Source: Anoxynatronum buryatiense
Lineage (GTDB): Bacteria; Bacillota; Clostridia; Peptostreptococcales; Tindalliaceae
Assembly (NCBI RefSeq): GCF_900182905.1
Contig: NZ_FXUF01000006.1
Location: forward strand, 62,001 to 126,000
DNA: 64,000 nt
Direction of reading: 5' to 3'
Shown here: one piece after another, positions 24,835 through 34,203 of the stretch
Position numbering within the stretch: position 1 is the first letter of the stretch
Layout of the letters: every line of letters starts with the position of its first letter
Notes under the pieces: model-generated
Databases searched by the model: none
Seen by the model: only the letters and a program-made list of their open reading frames with translations
What the model was told of the DNA's origin: nothing
Made by a program: the position numbers and the translations under genes

Positions 24835-24958
24835 ATGGGTAACCACGTCCCATTTAAAAAACGCGGCACTCCGGGGTAACCACGTCCCATCCAAAAAACG
24901 CGGCTGAAAAAAGAGCGCCTGGCTCCAGAAAAACACAGGCACATTTTCAGAAAAGGAG
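24835..24958 (+). promoter_or_regulatory. Repeated leader RNA motif of cassette 1
   Basis: Two copies of GGGTAACCACGTCCC followed by an A-run and ACGCGGC (24835-24867 and 24874-24904, 37-38 bp apart). Then a two-tier hairpin: outer stem CTGAAAA (24904-24910) with TTTTCAG (24944-24950), inner stem GCCTG (24917-24921) with CAGGC (24936-24940). The SD sequence AAAAGGAG follows at once. The same arrangement occurs before the other two surface proteins. Confidence 0.6.
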
Positions 24959-24968
24959 TGAGAACCAC

Positions 24969-27900
24969 ATGAGAACCCGCAGAAGAAGACTAAGGCAACT
25001 GCGAACAGGTTTGGCCATGCTGCTGGTGTTCCTGCTGGCTTTCGGCAGTACACTGCCGGCACTGGCAGCGGCTGGTAATGAAGCCGGAATTTCGGAAGAC
25101 TCGGCAGAGATGACGGAAGAGGTTCTTGAAGAGTTTAGATTCGAAGCCTCAACACCACTGTATTTCAGAGACGATCCGGCAAATTCCATCGGAATGGTTC
25201 GCTTTGAAATGACAGCATCACCCGATGAAACCACAGAGCCAGTCATGAATGTCAGTGTATCGTTGAATGAGAATGAAGAACGAACACTGAATCGTTTGAC
25301 TCTGATGGGGCAGGTTGATTCAGCACCATTGCCAGATATTACTGGAAATGCTTCACCAGCACAATCTTTTAATTTGAGTGCATGGACCAACACCGAAGTG
25401 GAAGGCATGCTATCGGTGGCTTTGATGGTAGAGTTGGACGGCGAACCCATGATGTCCATTGGCGGGCCGGTTCTGACGATGCCTGAAGACATCGAAGAAG
25501 ACCTCGAAGATGACGAAGAAAATAATGAAGAAGCAGACGAAGATCTCGAAGATTCCGAGCAAGATGAAGAAGCTTCTGACACAGATGAAGCAGACGAAGA
25601 CAACGAAGCAGATGAAACTGATGAAAAACAGGATGACGAGCAAGATGATTCTTCTGAAGAAGGTTCAGAAGAAGGGTCAGAAGAAAGTGACACCAATGAT
25701 GAACAGGAAAGCGATGGCAGCCAGGATGAAAACCAGAGTGGCAGCAACGATGACAATCAGTCAGATGACGGTGAGAGCAACAGTGAAACCATGGAAACAG
25801 CCGTGCTTGGTGTAAACACCTTCATCGCATACACCGATTTCATCCTAGTACAGACATCAGATCAGGCAGCAGCACCACAAATGGGTATCATGGAAGCGTC
25901 GGCTAATACGCGCTACCGATATGATGGAACCAATACTCCCGGCCACCAGAACACGATGATCTTCACAGTGGTGGAAGAAATGGAAGTGGAAGAGCAGGAG
26001 TGGCAATGGATCATTCCGCTTATTTGGGGGAGATATGTTACTGTCACTAAATGGGTACTCACAGGCAACACCTTCCAGGCCTATTGTATCGACATGAACA
26101 CCAACATCAATCAGTCCAATCCCTATTCAGAGATTCCGCTGAGTGCTTACAATCTGTCTGAAAGCCAGAAACTGAAAATTGCTTTTATCATTGAAAACGG
26201 ATATCCCAATGTCGGTACCGGCACACTGCGTCAAAATGCCATTAATGCAGGACAAACGGTTTCTGGGACACTGACAGAAAAAGAAGCCATTACTGGTACC
26301 CAGTTTGCCATTTGGGCAGTGGCACATGGCGATAATGCCAATACAACGCCCTCGGGCAACAGTAACAGTGACAGAAGATCGCGGGCAGTCCGCAACTATC
26401 TGTTGGGAGCAGCCAATGCCCTTGAGGCAGGCAGCACCCCCACCATCAACCCCATCACCATGACTGAAATAGAAGTGGGCGGTGTGCGGCACCTGCAGAT
26501 CAGTTTCACCTATACCGGTGAAGGACATGAGTACAAAGTGCCTTTAACAGATCTTTTCGGAACCAATGGAGCCTCTTACGAAGCCCTTGCCACCGACAAC
26601 GGCGAAACAACAGTAACCATTACTGTTCCCGAAGAAGATGTACCAGAAGAGTTTGAACTGGAAGTCAAGGCCACAGGAACCAGCCTGGGTTACACGGGCA
26701 AAGTATTCAGACCTACGTACACAAACAAGCCCACGCAACCACTGGTAGGTATTCTTGCCGGCCTCACCGGCAGCGGAACAGCCTCACAACCAGTGAAGAC
26801 AAACTTCAAAGCCAACAGCATTCAAGTGACAAAAGCATGGGAAACAGATGTGAACATCATTGGCGAAGCCATTGAAGCTGGCATTGCAGGCACATTGAGC
26901 GGCACAACTGTTGATGCATTCCTGCCAGAAACAGCCATCGGCAACCCGGGCCCCTTCACCTTCCAGCTTCAGAAAAAAGTAGGTGGAAACTGGGTGAATG
27001 TAGGCGATTCCAAAACCATTGAAGCGGGTGAATCGTATACCTGGAAACCTCTCTGGTGGGGTGAATTCAGAGTTGTTGAAATCGTTTCAGCCAATGACAA
27101 CTACAACTTCCAGGGAGAAAACAGCCCCGGCAGCTATGAAGTTGACAGTGTCACCTTCCAGTGGCCCAATGGAACGAATGAATCCTGGACAGCAACCAAT
27201 GTGGAAATTCTGGGATCCCTGTACGTTTGGAAACACGTTGTCAGAACAGAGCCCCGTGAAGTGGACCCAGGGATGCAGTTCTCTGCCATGAGCACCGCTC
27301 CCGGACCATTTGAGATTCAGGTGGAGTACCATGCACCAGGCGGATCAAAAGTGCTCATTCAGGACAGCGAAGGGAATACCACCTTTAATCTCTATGAAGA
27401 CGCCCCCATTACCTTCACCGGTCTGCCTTTGGGAACCTACACTGTTACCGAAGTGGGTTACCCTGAAGAGTTCATTCACATTGTCAACGGTGGAGAAGTA
27501 ACACTGACGAGGGCACAACCCGATAGAAGCGTTAAAATAACCAATCAAAAGCTGGATGATATCGTCATCGAAAAAGGCTGGAGAGCCTTTGGTGAAGAAG
27601 AAGTTTTGTGGGGAAGCGACATTCCTCAGAATCAAGGCCCCTTCACTTTCAGACTCTTTAAAGTTGGCGAAAATGGCTACGAAGAAAAAACCACCGTCAA
27701 CGGAATGGCAACCTTTAAGAATCTGGATGACGGCACCTATGAAATTTATGAATGGATTGACATGGATGAAGCTAATTACCGGTACGACTCATCCTGGTGG
27801 AACATCACAAGTAATATGGATCAATACCGTACCCTGAGCGATGCTGGCATTGGTGATTGGGTGGAAGAAAAAGGAGTGCTGGCAGGACGCATCACCCTGA

Positions 27901-29123
27901 CGCCCAACAACATGATGGAGCCTTCCGGCGAATCCGTTGAAGCCGCAGCTGTCGCACCCGCGCCACTGGAGTACACCTATGAGCTCAAAGTGGTGAATCA
28001 AGAAGTCAGAGGCGCGTTGGAAGTCACCAAAGTAGTGGATCTCAATGGAACAGACGGTCCCGCGATTATGCCTGACTTTGAAATCACCATTACCGGACCT
28101 TCATATCCTGAAGGGGACACCAAAACATTTAACGAAGAAGAAGGCTATACTCACATTTGGGAAGACTTGCTGCCTGGCCTCTACACTGTTGCAGAAGTTG
28201 ACCCCGGCGCTTCGTGGGAAGTCAGTGTACCTGAAGAAGCCGTTCAGGTAAACGTGGAAGAGACAGCAGAAGCTGAAGTGACTAACACATTTGTTGAGCA
28301 AGACTTGATTGAGTTACAGTTGATCAAGCGAATTGTTACCCTTGACGATGATGAAAATGAAGAAACAGTGACCAATCAGGGTGGTGTTCAATTCGCGGTG
28401 GTTGTCAGAGACAATGAAAGTGAAATGATTGCTTTTGACACAGAAGGACCAGAAAGCTTTGAAGACGACTACGTGCTCACCACCAGCACCACCACCAACG
28501 GACAACCCGGCATCCTGTTACAACACCTGTACTACGGTTGGCCAAATCTGGTGATGGAATATACGTTGGAGGAAATGCTGACAGAAGAACAGCTGGAAAA
28601 TTACAGCCTTCTCCGCTACGAAATTGAGTTTGTCTACGAAGATGGTACCAGAAGTGAAGGTGAAATTACCATCAACGAAGACGGCTCCTTGCAGCTGACT
28701 CTCTGGGGCAATGATACGCAGGAACGTCTGCCGGTCAGAACCATCGTGACGATCGTTAATCTGTACACACCAGATGAAGAAGGCGACGCCGATGCCGATG
28801 CAGACGCTGATGCCGATGCTGATGCAGATGCCGATGCAGACGCAGACGCCGATGCAGATGCCGATGCAGACGCAGACGCTGATGCAGATGCCGATGCAGA
28901 CGCTGACGCCGATGCAGATGTTGAAATTCAGGAAACTGTGATTCCGCTGGGAGTGCCAACTGTACCCCAGACACCTCAAGAAGTCATCGTACTGGATGAA
29001 GAAATCCCATTGGGAGCACCCGTACTGCCACAAACAGGCGAAAGAAGCCCGTATCACCTCTACCTGGCAGGTGCATTCCTGATGGCAGCTGGATTCCTCT
29101 TCAGAAAGCGATCACACGCATAA
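24969..29123 (+). CDS. LPXTG-anchored thioester-domain adhesin with Cna-B repeats and Asp-Ala stalk (cassette 1)
   Basis: 1384 aa, secreted and wall-anchored. Signal peptide of residues 1-36 (RRRR start, hydrophobic core, LAAA). A very acidic Glu/Asp/Ser segment spans about residues 172-270. A TQXA thioester domain follows: AYCIDMN (Cys373) and TGTQFAIWAV (Gln445), the pair that forms an internal thioester able to bind host or surface amines. About five Cna-B-like domains follow, starting near residues 618, 748, 863, 1018 and 1115. Then a pure Asp-Ala repeat (1273-1317), a Pro-rich hinge, the sorting signal LPQTGE, a hydrophobic span and a basic tail. Start ATG has AAAAGGAG. No sortase gene is in the window. 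Confidence 0.9.
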   Translation: MRTRRRRLRQLRTGLAMLLVFLLAFGSTLPALAAAGNEAGISEDSAEMTEEVLEEFRFEASTPLYFRDDPANSIGMVRFEMTASPDETTEPVMNVSVSLNENEERTLNRLTLMGQVDSAPLPDITGNASPAQSFNLSAWTNTEVEGMLSVALMVELDGEPMMSIGGPVLTMPEDIEEDLEDDEENNEEADEDLEDSEQDEEASDTDEADEDNEADETDEKQDDEQDDSSEEGSEEGSEESDTNDEQESDGSQDENQSGSNDDNQSDDGESNSETMETAVLGVNTFIAYTDFILVQTSDQAAAPQMGIMEASANTRYRYDGTNTPGHQNTMIFTVVEEMEVEEQEWQWIIPLIWGRYVTVTKWVLTGNTFQAYCIDMNTNINQSNPYSEIPLSAYNLSESQKLKIAFIIENGYPNVGTGTLRQNAINAGQTVSGTLTEKEAITGTQFAIWAVAHGDNANTTPSGNSNSDRRSRAVRNYLLGAANALEAGSTPTINPITMTEIEVGGVRHLQISFTYTGEGHEYKVPLTDLFGTNGASYEALATDNGETTVTITVPEEDVPEEFELEVKATGTSLGYTGKVFRPTYTNKPTQPLVGILAGLTGSGTASQPVKTNFKANSIQVTKAWETDVNIIGEAIEAGIAGTLSGTTVDAFLPETAIGNPGPFTFQLQKKVGGNWVNVGDSKTIEAGESYTWKPLWWGEFRVVEIVSANDNYNFQGENSPGSYEVDSVTFQWPNGTNESWTATNVEILGSLYVWKHVVRTEPREVDPGMQFSAMSTAPGPFEIQVEYHAPGGSKVLIQDSEGNTTFNLYEDAPITFTGLPLGTYTVTEVGYPEEFIHIVNGGEVTLTRAQPDRSVKITNQKLDDIVIEKGWRAFGEEEVLWGSDIPQNQGPFTFRLFKVGENGYEEKTTVNGMATFKNLDDGTYEIYEWIDMDEANYRYDSSWWNITSNMDQYRTLSDAGIGDWVEEKGVLAGRITLTPNNMMEPSGESVEAAAVAPAPLEYTYELKVVNQEVRGALEVTKVVDLNGTDGPAIMPDFEITITGPSYPEGDTKTFNEEEGYTHIWEDLLPGLYTVAEVDPGASWEVSVPEEAVQVNVEETAEAEVTNTFVEQDLIELQLIKRIVTLDDDENEETVTNQGGVQFAVVVRDNESEMIAFDTEGPESFEDDYVLTTSTTTNGQPGILLQHLYYGWPNLVMEYTLEEMLTEEQLENYSLLRYEIEFVYEDGTRSEGEITINEDGSLQLTLWGNDTQERLPVRTIVTIVNLYTPDEEGDADADADADADADADADADADADADADADADADADADADADADADVEIQETVIPLGVPTVPQTPQEVIVLDEEIPLGAPVLPQTGERSPYHLYLAGAFLMAAGFLFRKRSHA

Positions 29124-29162
29124 GAGATAAAACATGACAAAAGCTGAATAAAGTTTAGAAAT

Positions 29163-29197
29163 CAGGCCTCTGAGAAATATCGGGGGCCTGTTTTTTT
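29163..29197 (+). terminator. Terminator after cassette 1
   Basis: CAGGCCTC and GGGGCCTG arms with a T7 tail. Confidence 0.8.
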
Positions 29198-29235
29198 CAT
29201 CCCCTATTCCCTGTTCATTATTCCCTGCCTTCCCG

Positions 29236-29290
29236 TGTCACGCAGATGTCACAGCTTTGTCCGCCCTTTGTCACAACCCCCGTGTATAAT
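29236..29290 (+). promoter_or_regulatory. Pho-box-like promoter of surface cassette 2
   Basis: 11-bp direct repeats at 29236 (TGTCAC), 29247 (TGTCAC), 29258 (TGTCCG) and 29269 (TGTCAC), five bases, then TATAAT at 29285-29290. Sequence and spacing are nearly those of cassette 1. Confidence 0.7.
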
Positions 29291-29356
29291 GAATCTATCA
29301 CAGAGACCAAAGCGGTAGTCATTCACAAGATTTTCGACATACAAACAGCATCACCA

Positions 29357-29440
29357 ATGGGTAACCACGTCCCTCTCAAAACGCGGCTGAAAAAAGAGCT
29401 CCTGGCTCCAGAAAAAAACAGGTATCATTTAAACGAAGGA
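29357..29440 (+). promoter_or_regulatory. Leader RNA motif of cassette 2 (single copy)
   Basis: One copy of GGGTAACCACGTCCC with A-run and ACGCGGC (29357-29387), then CTGAAAA and a CCTG/CAGG hairpin before AAGGAG. The outer-stem partner TTTTCAG is degraded here. The 65-bp stretch between promoter and motif has no small gene, unlike cassettes 1 and 3. Confidence 0.5.
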
Positions 29441-29449
29441 GCGAACACC

Positions 29450-31435
29450 ATGAGAACATTAAAAAGAAGACACAAACAACTGCAAACAGGATTGGCAATA
29501 CTTCTGGTATTATTGTTGGCCTTCGGCAGTGTGATGCCATCTCTGGCAGATACACCGGAACAAACAGAATCTCAGGAAAGCGTTCAGGAAAGTGAGACAA
29601 CTGATGAGGAAGACCACAGCGACGATATTCAGCCAGTGATTTCACAGGATCCTGAAGAACCGGAAGAACGTCTTGAAGGAGATGCCGGAGACCTGTACGT
29701 TGAGCTTATCGAAGGAGAAGAAGACGAATCGGAAAAAGAGCTTTCCCTCGATTTTGAAATCAGCTGGGAAGAAGGCAACGACACCGGTTGGGAAGAAGTG
29801 CCTGAAGAAGTGCGCCGGGAGCTTTTGGAAGATCTCTTTGGCGATGAGTTTGAAGATACCATGATGGCCTGGGAACTGGGAGATATTTATCAGGCAACCA
29901 TTGCCAAATATGGCTACGACATTATTTACAAAGCAGAAGCCGAATGGGAAAAAGAACAGGGAAAAGGCAAACCGGCCTACAGCTTTGGCCAATGGAACAT
30001 TGCTCAAGGTGACAAAATTCCAACAGCACTCTTCGAGGTTGTTATCAAAGACGATTCAACAAACAATACGGATGAAACTGTGACAGAAATCCAAAATGAC
30101 TTTGATGAAGAAGCTGTGCAGGAGTTCTATGAAGCCTATTGCATCGATCAGGAAACACCTTTCAGCGATGGTGTGGAATACGGGAAAGTATTCCTGAAAG
30201 ACTACAATGAACTGACAGAAGTTCAAAAAGGACAGCTGGCGCTCATCATGGAAAACCAGCCTCAAAATGAAGATGGAAGCCTGAAAGATAATGATGTGAG
30301 CATCGCAGCAGTACAAGCCGCTATTTGGTACGTATTAAACCCTGATGCCGTTCCGCAGGGTGTTGAAACCCACCAAAAGCTGCAGGGCAATAAAGTATTG
30401 GCCACCTATGTGGGCAGCCCCAATAACACCGAAGTGTTAACCCTTTTTGATTCACTTCGAAATCTGGTGGATGGATTTGGTGAATCAACAGATGCCACCA
30501 CCTATTTCTACAATCCGACAAGCGTCTACTACACCCTGCAATATGAGTTTTTACCTGGCGAAGAGATGGCCCCTGAACACCCTGACTATGAATTTTACCA
30601 GGAAATAAAAGGCTACGAAGTCGCATCAGACAGAAACGGTGAAGGAAAAGAAGAAACCATCAAAGTAACCATTCGTATTCCTGAAAATGAAATTCCTGAC
30701 CATCTGTGGGTGAAAATCTCAGTGACGGGAACTAAAACCACCGTGGAAAAAGACTACTATGTGTTTCTGCCGCTGGTTGACGGCGAACTGCCACTGGATG
30801 AACATGGTAAGCTGACCGTTGAGAATCTGGCTTCACAGCCCCTCATCAGCCGCCAGATTCAGGAAGTGGTGACAGAAGTGGTTCAAAAGCACACTGAAAG
30901 TGAAGTCAACTACAAGCAACCCATCGAAGGTGACGCTGACGCCGATGCCGATGCCGACGCTGATGCCGACGCCGATGCAGACGCTGATTCAGATGCTGAC
31001 GCCGACGCAGACGCAGATGCAGACGCTGATTCAGATGCTGACGCCGACGCTGACGCCGACGCTGACGCCGATGCCGATGCTGATGCAGACGCTGATTCAG
31101 ATGCTGACGCCGACGCCGATGCTGATGCCGATGCCGATGCTGATGCAGACGCTGATTCAGATGCTGACGCCGACGCTGATGCTGATGCCGATGAAACGGT
31201 GATACTGGAACCTCAGGAAGTTCCGTTGGGAACACCTGCAGTTCCCCGGGGCCCCATTGTTCCGCAGGTCCCCATGGAGATCGAAGAAGTGGTGATCCTG
31301 TCAATGGACGAAGAAATTCCTCTTGGAGCACCTGTTTTACCACAAACCGGAGAAAGAAGTCCCTACCCCATGTACCTGGCAGGTATTCTGCTGGCCGTTG
31401 CAGGCATGATTCTCAGAAAACGGGAAGCCGCTTAA
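29450..31435 (+). CDS. LPXTG-anchored thioester-domain surface protein with Asp-Ala/Asp-Ser stalk (cassette 2)
   Basis: 661 aa. ATG at 29450 with AAGGAG is chosen; the frame stays open upstream to 29246 through the promoter, which is not coding. Signal peptide ([13 protein letters not shown], hydrophobic core, LADT). An acidic region is followed by a thioester-like domain: [11 protein letters not shown] (Cys231) and VQAAIWYVL (Gln289). No clear Cna-B repeats were seen; one Ig-like segment follows. The stalk at residues 495-581 is an Asp-Ala repeat broken at regular intervals by Asp-Ser, reflecting a DNA repeat of GCTGATTCAGATGCTGACGC type. C-terminus: LPQTGE, membrane span, basic tail, nearly identical to the other two proteins. 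Confidence 0.9.
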   Translation: MRTLKRRHKQLQTGLAILLVLLLAFGSVMPSLADTPEQTESQESVQESETTDEEDHSDDIQPVISQDPEEPEERLEGDAGDLYVELIEGEEDESEKELSLDFEISWEEGNDTGWEEVPEEVRRELLEDLFGDEFEDTMMAWELGDIYQATIAKYGYDIIYKAEAEWEKEQGKGKPAYSFGQWNIAQGDKIPTALFEVVIKDDSTNNTDETVTEIQNDFDEEAVQEFYEAYCIDQETPFSDGVEYGKVFLKDYNELTEVQKGQLALIMENQPQNEDGSLKDNDVSIAAVQAAIWYVLNPDAVPQGVETHQKLQGNKVLATYVGSPNNTEVLTLFDSLRNLVDGFGESTDATTYFYNPTSVYYTLQYEFLPGEEMAPEHPDYEFYQEIKGYEVASDRNGEGKEETIKVTIRIPENEIPDHLWVKISVTGTKTTVEKDYYVFLPLVDGELPLDEHGKLTVENLASQPLISRQIQEVVTEVVQKHTESEVNYKQPIEGDADADADADADADADADADSDADADADADADADSDADADADADADADADADADADSDADADADADADADADADADSDADADADADADETVILEPQEVPLGTPAVPRGPIVPQVPMEIEEVVILSMDEEIPLGAPVLPQTGERSPYPMYLAGILLAVAGMILRKREAA

Positions 31436-31487
31436 TCGCCTTCCACAAGAAATTTACCAGTCTCTTAAAAAGCAATGAATATGAAAA

Positions 31488-31520
31488 ACGGGTCTCGGAA
31501 AAACACCGAGACCCGTTTTG
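31488..31520 (+). terminator. Terminator after cassette 2
   Basis: Perfect 11-bp stem ACGGGTCTCGG / CCGAGACCCGT with TTTT tail and a preceding A-run; may act in both directions for the convergent gene. Confidence 0.85.
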
Positions 31521-31682
31521 GCTGAAGACAAAGGGCGCTGGTCAAGCCAGCTGATTCCAATCTTGTGTGTTTTTATTCGAAAGTTTCGAAAACAGCGCCT
31601 GAACTCGCTGCGCTCAAACAGCAGGCACTGAGAAGGTGAAGCTGGCTAAAATGACTGGCAGCATGTTCGTGAAGCACTTGCG

Positions 31683-33524
31683 CTACTGAGAAAAAGAACG
31701 CTGGTACTCTCTTAAAGCCTCGTAGTGTCGCCAGAAATTGTAATAACCGGCAATAAAATGCTCCACATCATCAATACGCACCCGATAGCCGTCATGGCGA
31801 ATAAAGAAAGTGCCATTGATGCGCTGGGGGTTTCGCAGATACATGCTGTACTCTGGGTAGAAGAAGCCATTGAGCATGTGTTCAGCCCGGTGAAAAATCG
31901 TGTCGATGAAAAAGGCTTCATCAAAATGTGCCATGTAATCCACCTGCAGGTTGTTTTCTTTGATGCGGTGATACAAATCAAAGCTGGCCATGAGCAGCTC
32001 CAGGTACGTATGGTAAGAGGTATCCCGGTGATAAATGGCGTTCAGATTCTCCTGCACATTGCGCAGGGCAAACTCGTAATAGCGCTGGTTCGGATCGTGG
32101 CGGGTCACTTCATTCAGGGCGTAGGCCACCCAGTGATCCCGGTGGCGGGTGTAGTCTTCCCTTATGAAATTTTCCACCGCTGAACGGGCTGCGTCAAGCC
32201 ACTTGTCATTACCGGTCATTTCATACAGCAATGCCAGGGCATAGGCAGATTCGCCGTCATAGTACACCGTTCGAAAGGCATCTTTGGGAGAAAAATCAGT
32301 GTTCAGCACATGGTAGAAGGTGCCGGCTTCTTCGTCCATCAGCTCCAGTATGCCATTTCCCAAATAAACGCACAGCGATAAGTATTCATCCGTATCATAG
32401 GTATCCATGTATTGCATCAGCGTGATAATGGCCAGGGCATTGCCACCCAGCTTGATCTCATCATTGGGGCGGTCGATGATAAAAGCGGTGTCGGGGCGCA
32501 GGTAGACCACGTGATCTTCCGTCAAAAAATCCAGGGTAGCGCGGGCGGCATCAGCATGGGTGTCAACACCGGTCATGTCGTAGGTCCACATAAATGGCTG
32601 AATGGAAACGGCGTGGCGCAGCAGGTTGTAAGCGGTGAACTGGCGGTCGTAGGTGGGGTAATAACCATAGATAAACGCCCCGTCTTCCTGAACCTCCCCT
32701 GCCAGCCAGCCGGTGGCAGAAAGAATCACCGAGGCGGCCACTTCCCGGTCAAAAGCCTCAACTTTGCGTCTTCCATAATCATACCCGTTGCCTTCATAGC
32801 CATATAAAGGGTAGACACTTCCTGCTTCATCACAGAACCAGCCCAGTGCCGTGAAAAGAAATAACTGCCGGGGAATCTCGTCCACCACAGGCCGGCTGAA
32901 TGTTTCCAAATACTGCTGAATGGTTTCCAGGCTCAATACCTTCTCATCATAGTCAATCAGTTTATTGCCGTTGATCTCTGCCTCCAGAAAGGCAGTTTCG
33001 AAAGCTTCGTCAAAAGCAATGCCCTTGCGAAAAAATTCATTGCGGTAGGGCTGCAGCACCCCCTGCAGATCTTCGCTGGGCAGTGGTTCCCGGTGATCCA
33101 CCACATCCACCTTTACCCAGACAGGCTCCATCAGAGTGGTTTTCATCAGGTCAGTGGCATTGGCAACCGCAGCATCCCAGGCTTCCTGCAAAGTGGTTCC
33201 CTGGCCGTTGACCACCGCCGCCCGGGAAGTGGTGTCACTGATGGAAAAAAACACCCCATAGGGATCAGAAAAAAAAGCGGACGAAGTTGATTCTTCAGAA
33301 AACACTGCCTCTGCCAGAGCCGAAACCTTGTTTTCAAACAGCAGCAGATGCTGCTGTGACAGTTTCTGTTCCTGTCGGCGCTGCAACAGGTCGGCAGCCT
33401 CGCCGTGAAAAGCGAAAAAAGCCGCCAGCACCAGAAAAAAGCCTGCCAACAGGTAGCGATTCCGCCGGCTCCGTTTGCTGGCTTCAGCGGACTGTTCCAT
33501 GCGCAGCTGTTGCTTTTTACCCAT
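31683..33524 (-). CDS. Membrane-anchored (alpha/alpha)6-barrel (six-hairpin glycosidase-like) protein
   Basis: About 613 aa from ATG 33524, which has GGAGG 10 nt upstream; the frame is open to 33659. A single N-terminal membrane segment (RNRYLLAGFFLVLAAFFAFHG) would anchor it with the bulk outside. Repeated helical segments with aromatic and Gly turns (YDGESAYALALLYEMTGNDK, WLDAARSAVENFI, KLGGNALAIITLMQYMDTY) resemble the repeats of six-hairpin glycosidases or epimerases acting on polysaccharides. I could not assign a substrate or a catalytic residue pair. It is transcribed away from cassette 3 and towards cassette 2. A role in surface polysaccharide modification is inference. Confidence 0.7.
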   Translation of the reverse strand: MGKKQQLRMEQSAEASKRSRRNRYLLAGFFLVLAAFFAFHGEAADLLQRRQEQKLSQQHLLLFENKVSALAEAVFSEESTSSAFFSDPYGVFFSISDTTSRAAVVNGQGTTLQEAWDAAVANATDLMKTTLMEPVWVKVDVVDHREPLPSEDLQGVLQPYRNEFFRKGIAFDEAFETAFLEAEINGNKLIDYDEKVLSLETIQQYLETFSRPVVDEIPRQLFLFTALGWFCDEAGSVYPLYGYEGNGYDYGRRKVEAFDREVAASVILSATGWLAGEVQEDGAFIYGYYPTYDRQFTAYNLLRHAVSIQPFMWTYDMTGVDTHADAARATLDFLTEDHVVYLRPDTAFIIDRPNDEIKLGGNALAIITLMQYMDTYDTDEYLSLCVYLGNGILELMDEEAGTFYHVLNTDFSPKDAFRTVYYDGESAYALALLYEMTGNDKWLDAARSAVENFIREDYTRHRDHWVAYALNEVTRHDPNQRYYEFALRNVQENLNAIYHRDTSYHTYLELLMASFDLYHRIKENNLQVDYMAHFDEAFFIDTIFHRAEHMLNGFFYPEYSMYLRNPQRINGTFFIRHDGYRVRIDDVEHFIAGYYNFWRHYEALREYQRSFSQ

Positions 33525-33593
33525 CAAACCATCGCCTCCATCCCATCTTAGTTCCTTCAGGGTCGCTGCCCTGTTTTGACCGAAGGTCTTTTG

Positions 33594-33718
33594 TTCACTA
33601 TACCTTATCCACTGGGCCCTATCAACTGCCCTCCGAGATTTCCTTTGGCGCTTATCCAACGAATTTATCCACTAATCCCTGACGCTCCTATTCACTATGC
33701 CTTATCATCTATCAACTG
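33594..33718 (+). repeat. Imperfect direct repeat in the divergent intergenic region
   Basis: TTCACTATACCTTATCC...CTATCAACTG (33594-33628) recurs as TTCACTATGCCTTATCA...CTATCAACTG (33691-33718), 97 bp on. A shorter version of its end (CTATCAACTG) precedes the cassette 1 promoter. The rest of the 33525-33725 gap shows no gene. Confidence 0.55.
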
Positions 33719-33725
33719 TTTTCCG

Positions 33726-33780
33726 TGTCACACAGATGTCACAGCGTTGTCCGCGTTTTGTCACAGAGTGACAGTATAAT
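33726..33780 (+). promoter_or_regulatory. Pho-box-like promoter of surface cassette 3
   Basis: 11-bp direct repeats at 33726 (TGTCAC), 33737 (TGTCAC), 33748 (TGTCCG) and 33759 (TGTCAC), then GACAG and TATAAT at 33775-33780. Spacing is identical to cassettes 1 and 2 even though the filler bases differ. Confidence 0.7.
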
Positions 33781-33849
33781 GGAATTATACCAAACCCATT
33801 TTGATGGGAAGTCGGGAAGCATCTCCCTTCAAAGAAAGGAGCATCCCCG

Positions 33850-34125
33850 ATGAAAAACAACAGCGAGCACCAAACACATTCCATGAACACAGCCAGTCAG
33901 TTTCTTGTGGATATCCGCTATCAACAGCACCATAGCTGGCAGGGAAGCATTCAGCGACTGGACACCGGCGAAAAAATCAACTTTCGCAGTGCCTTGGAGC
34001 TGATCACTTTGATACAAGCTGCCCTTGGAAACGTTGAAGAAGCAGATGATCGGAACTGGACAGGTGATCAAAAGGAGGTGAATGAACTCAACCGTCATCA
34101 GGATCAAAGCTGTTCATCCATGTGA
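33850..34125 (+). CDS. Small conserved protein upstream of LPXTG surface protein, unknown function (cassette 3)
   Basis: A 91-aa paralogue of the protein at 24458. The core SQFLVDIRYQQHHSWQGSI and QRLDTGEKINFRSALEL is nearly the same, while N- and C-termini differ. Cytoplasmic by appearance. AAAGGAG lies before the ATG, and even the bases between (CCCCG) match the first copy. It sits in the same place: promoter, small protein, leader motif, surface protein. Confidence 0.75.
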   Translation: MKNNSEHQTHSMNTASQFLVDIRYQQHHSWQGSIQRLDTGEKINFRSALELITLIQAALGNVEEADDRNWTGDQKEVNELNRHQDQSCSSM

Positions 34126-34203
34126 ACCACCGCACAGTGAAGGATCCTGAAGCAGTACCCCAAAGAGAGAACGCCTATTTTCATCAGGTTTTAGATAAAT
34201 AAA

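Noticed and set aside
24835-24958. Known c-di-GMP riboswitch in the adhesin leader
   Set aside because: Adhesin leaders in Clostridia often have c-di-GMP aptamers, but the conserved aptamer blocks are absent here; the repeated GGGTAACCACGTCCC motif is something else.
28518-29057. Antisense open frames across the Asp-Ala repeats (also 30906-31343 and 36397-36861)
   Set aside because: They are by-products of the alternating GAY-GCN repeat, which stays open on both strands; no SD or start signals, and the sense frames have full signal-to-anchor architecture.
29246-29449. Upstream extension of the cassette 2 surface protein
   Set aside because: The frame is open but runs through the Pho-like promoter and leader motif; the signal peptide and SD place the start at 29450.
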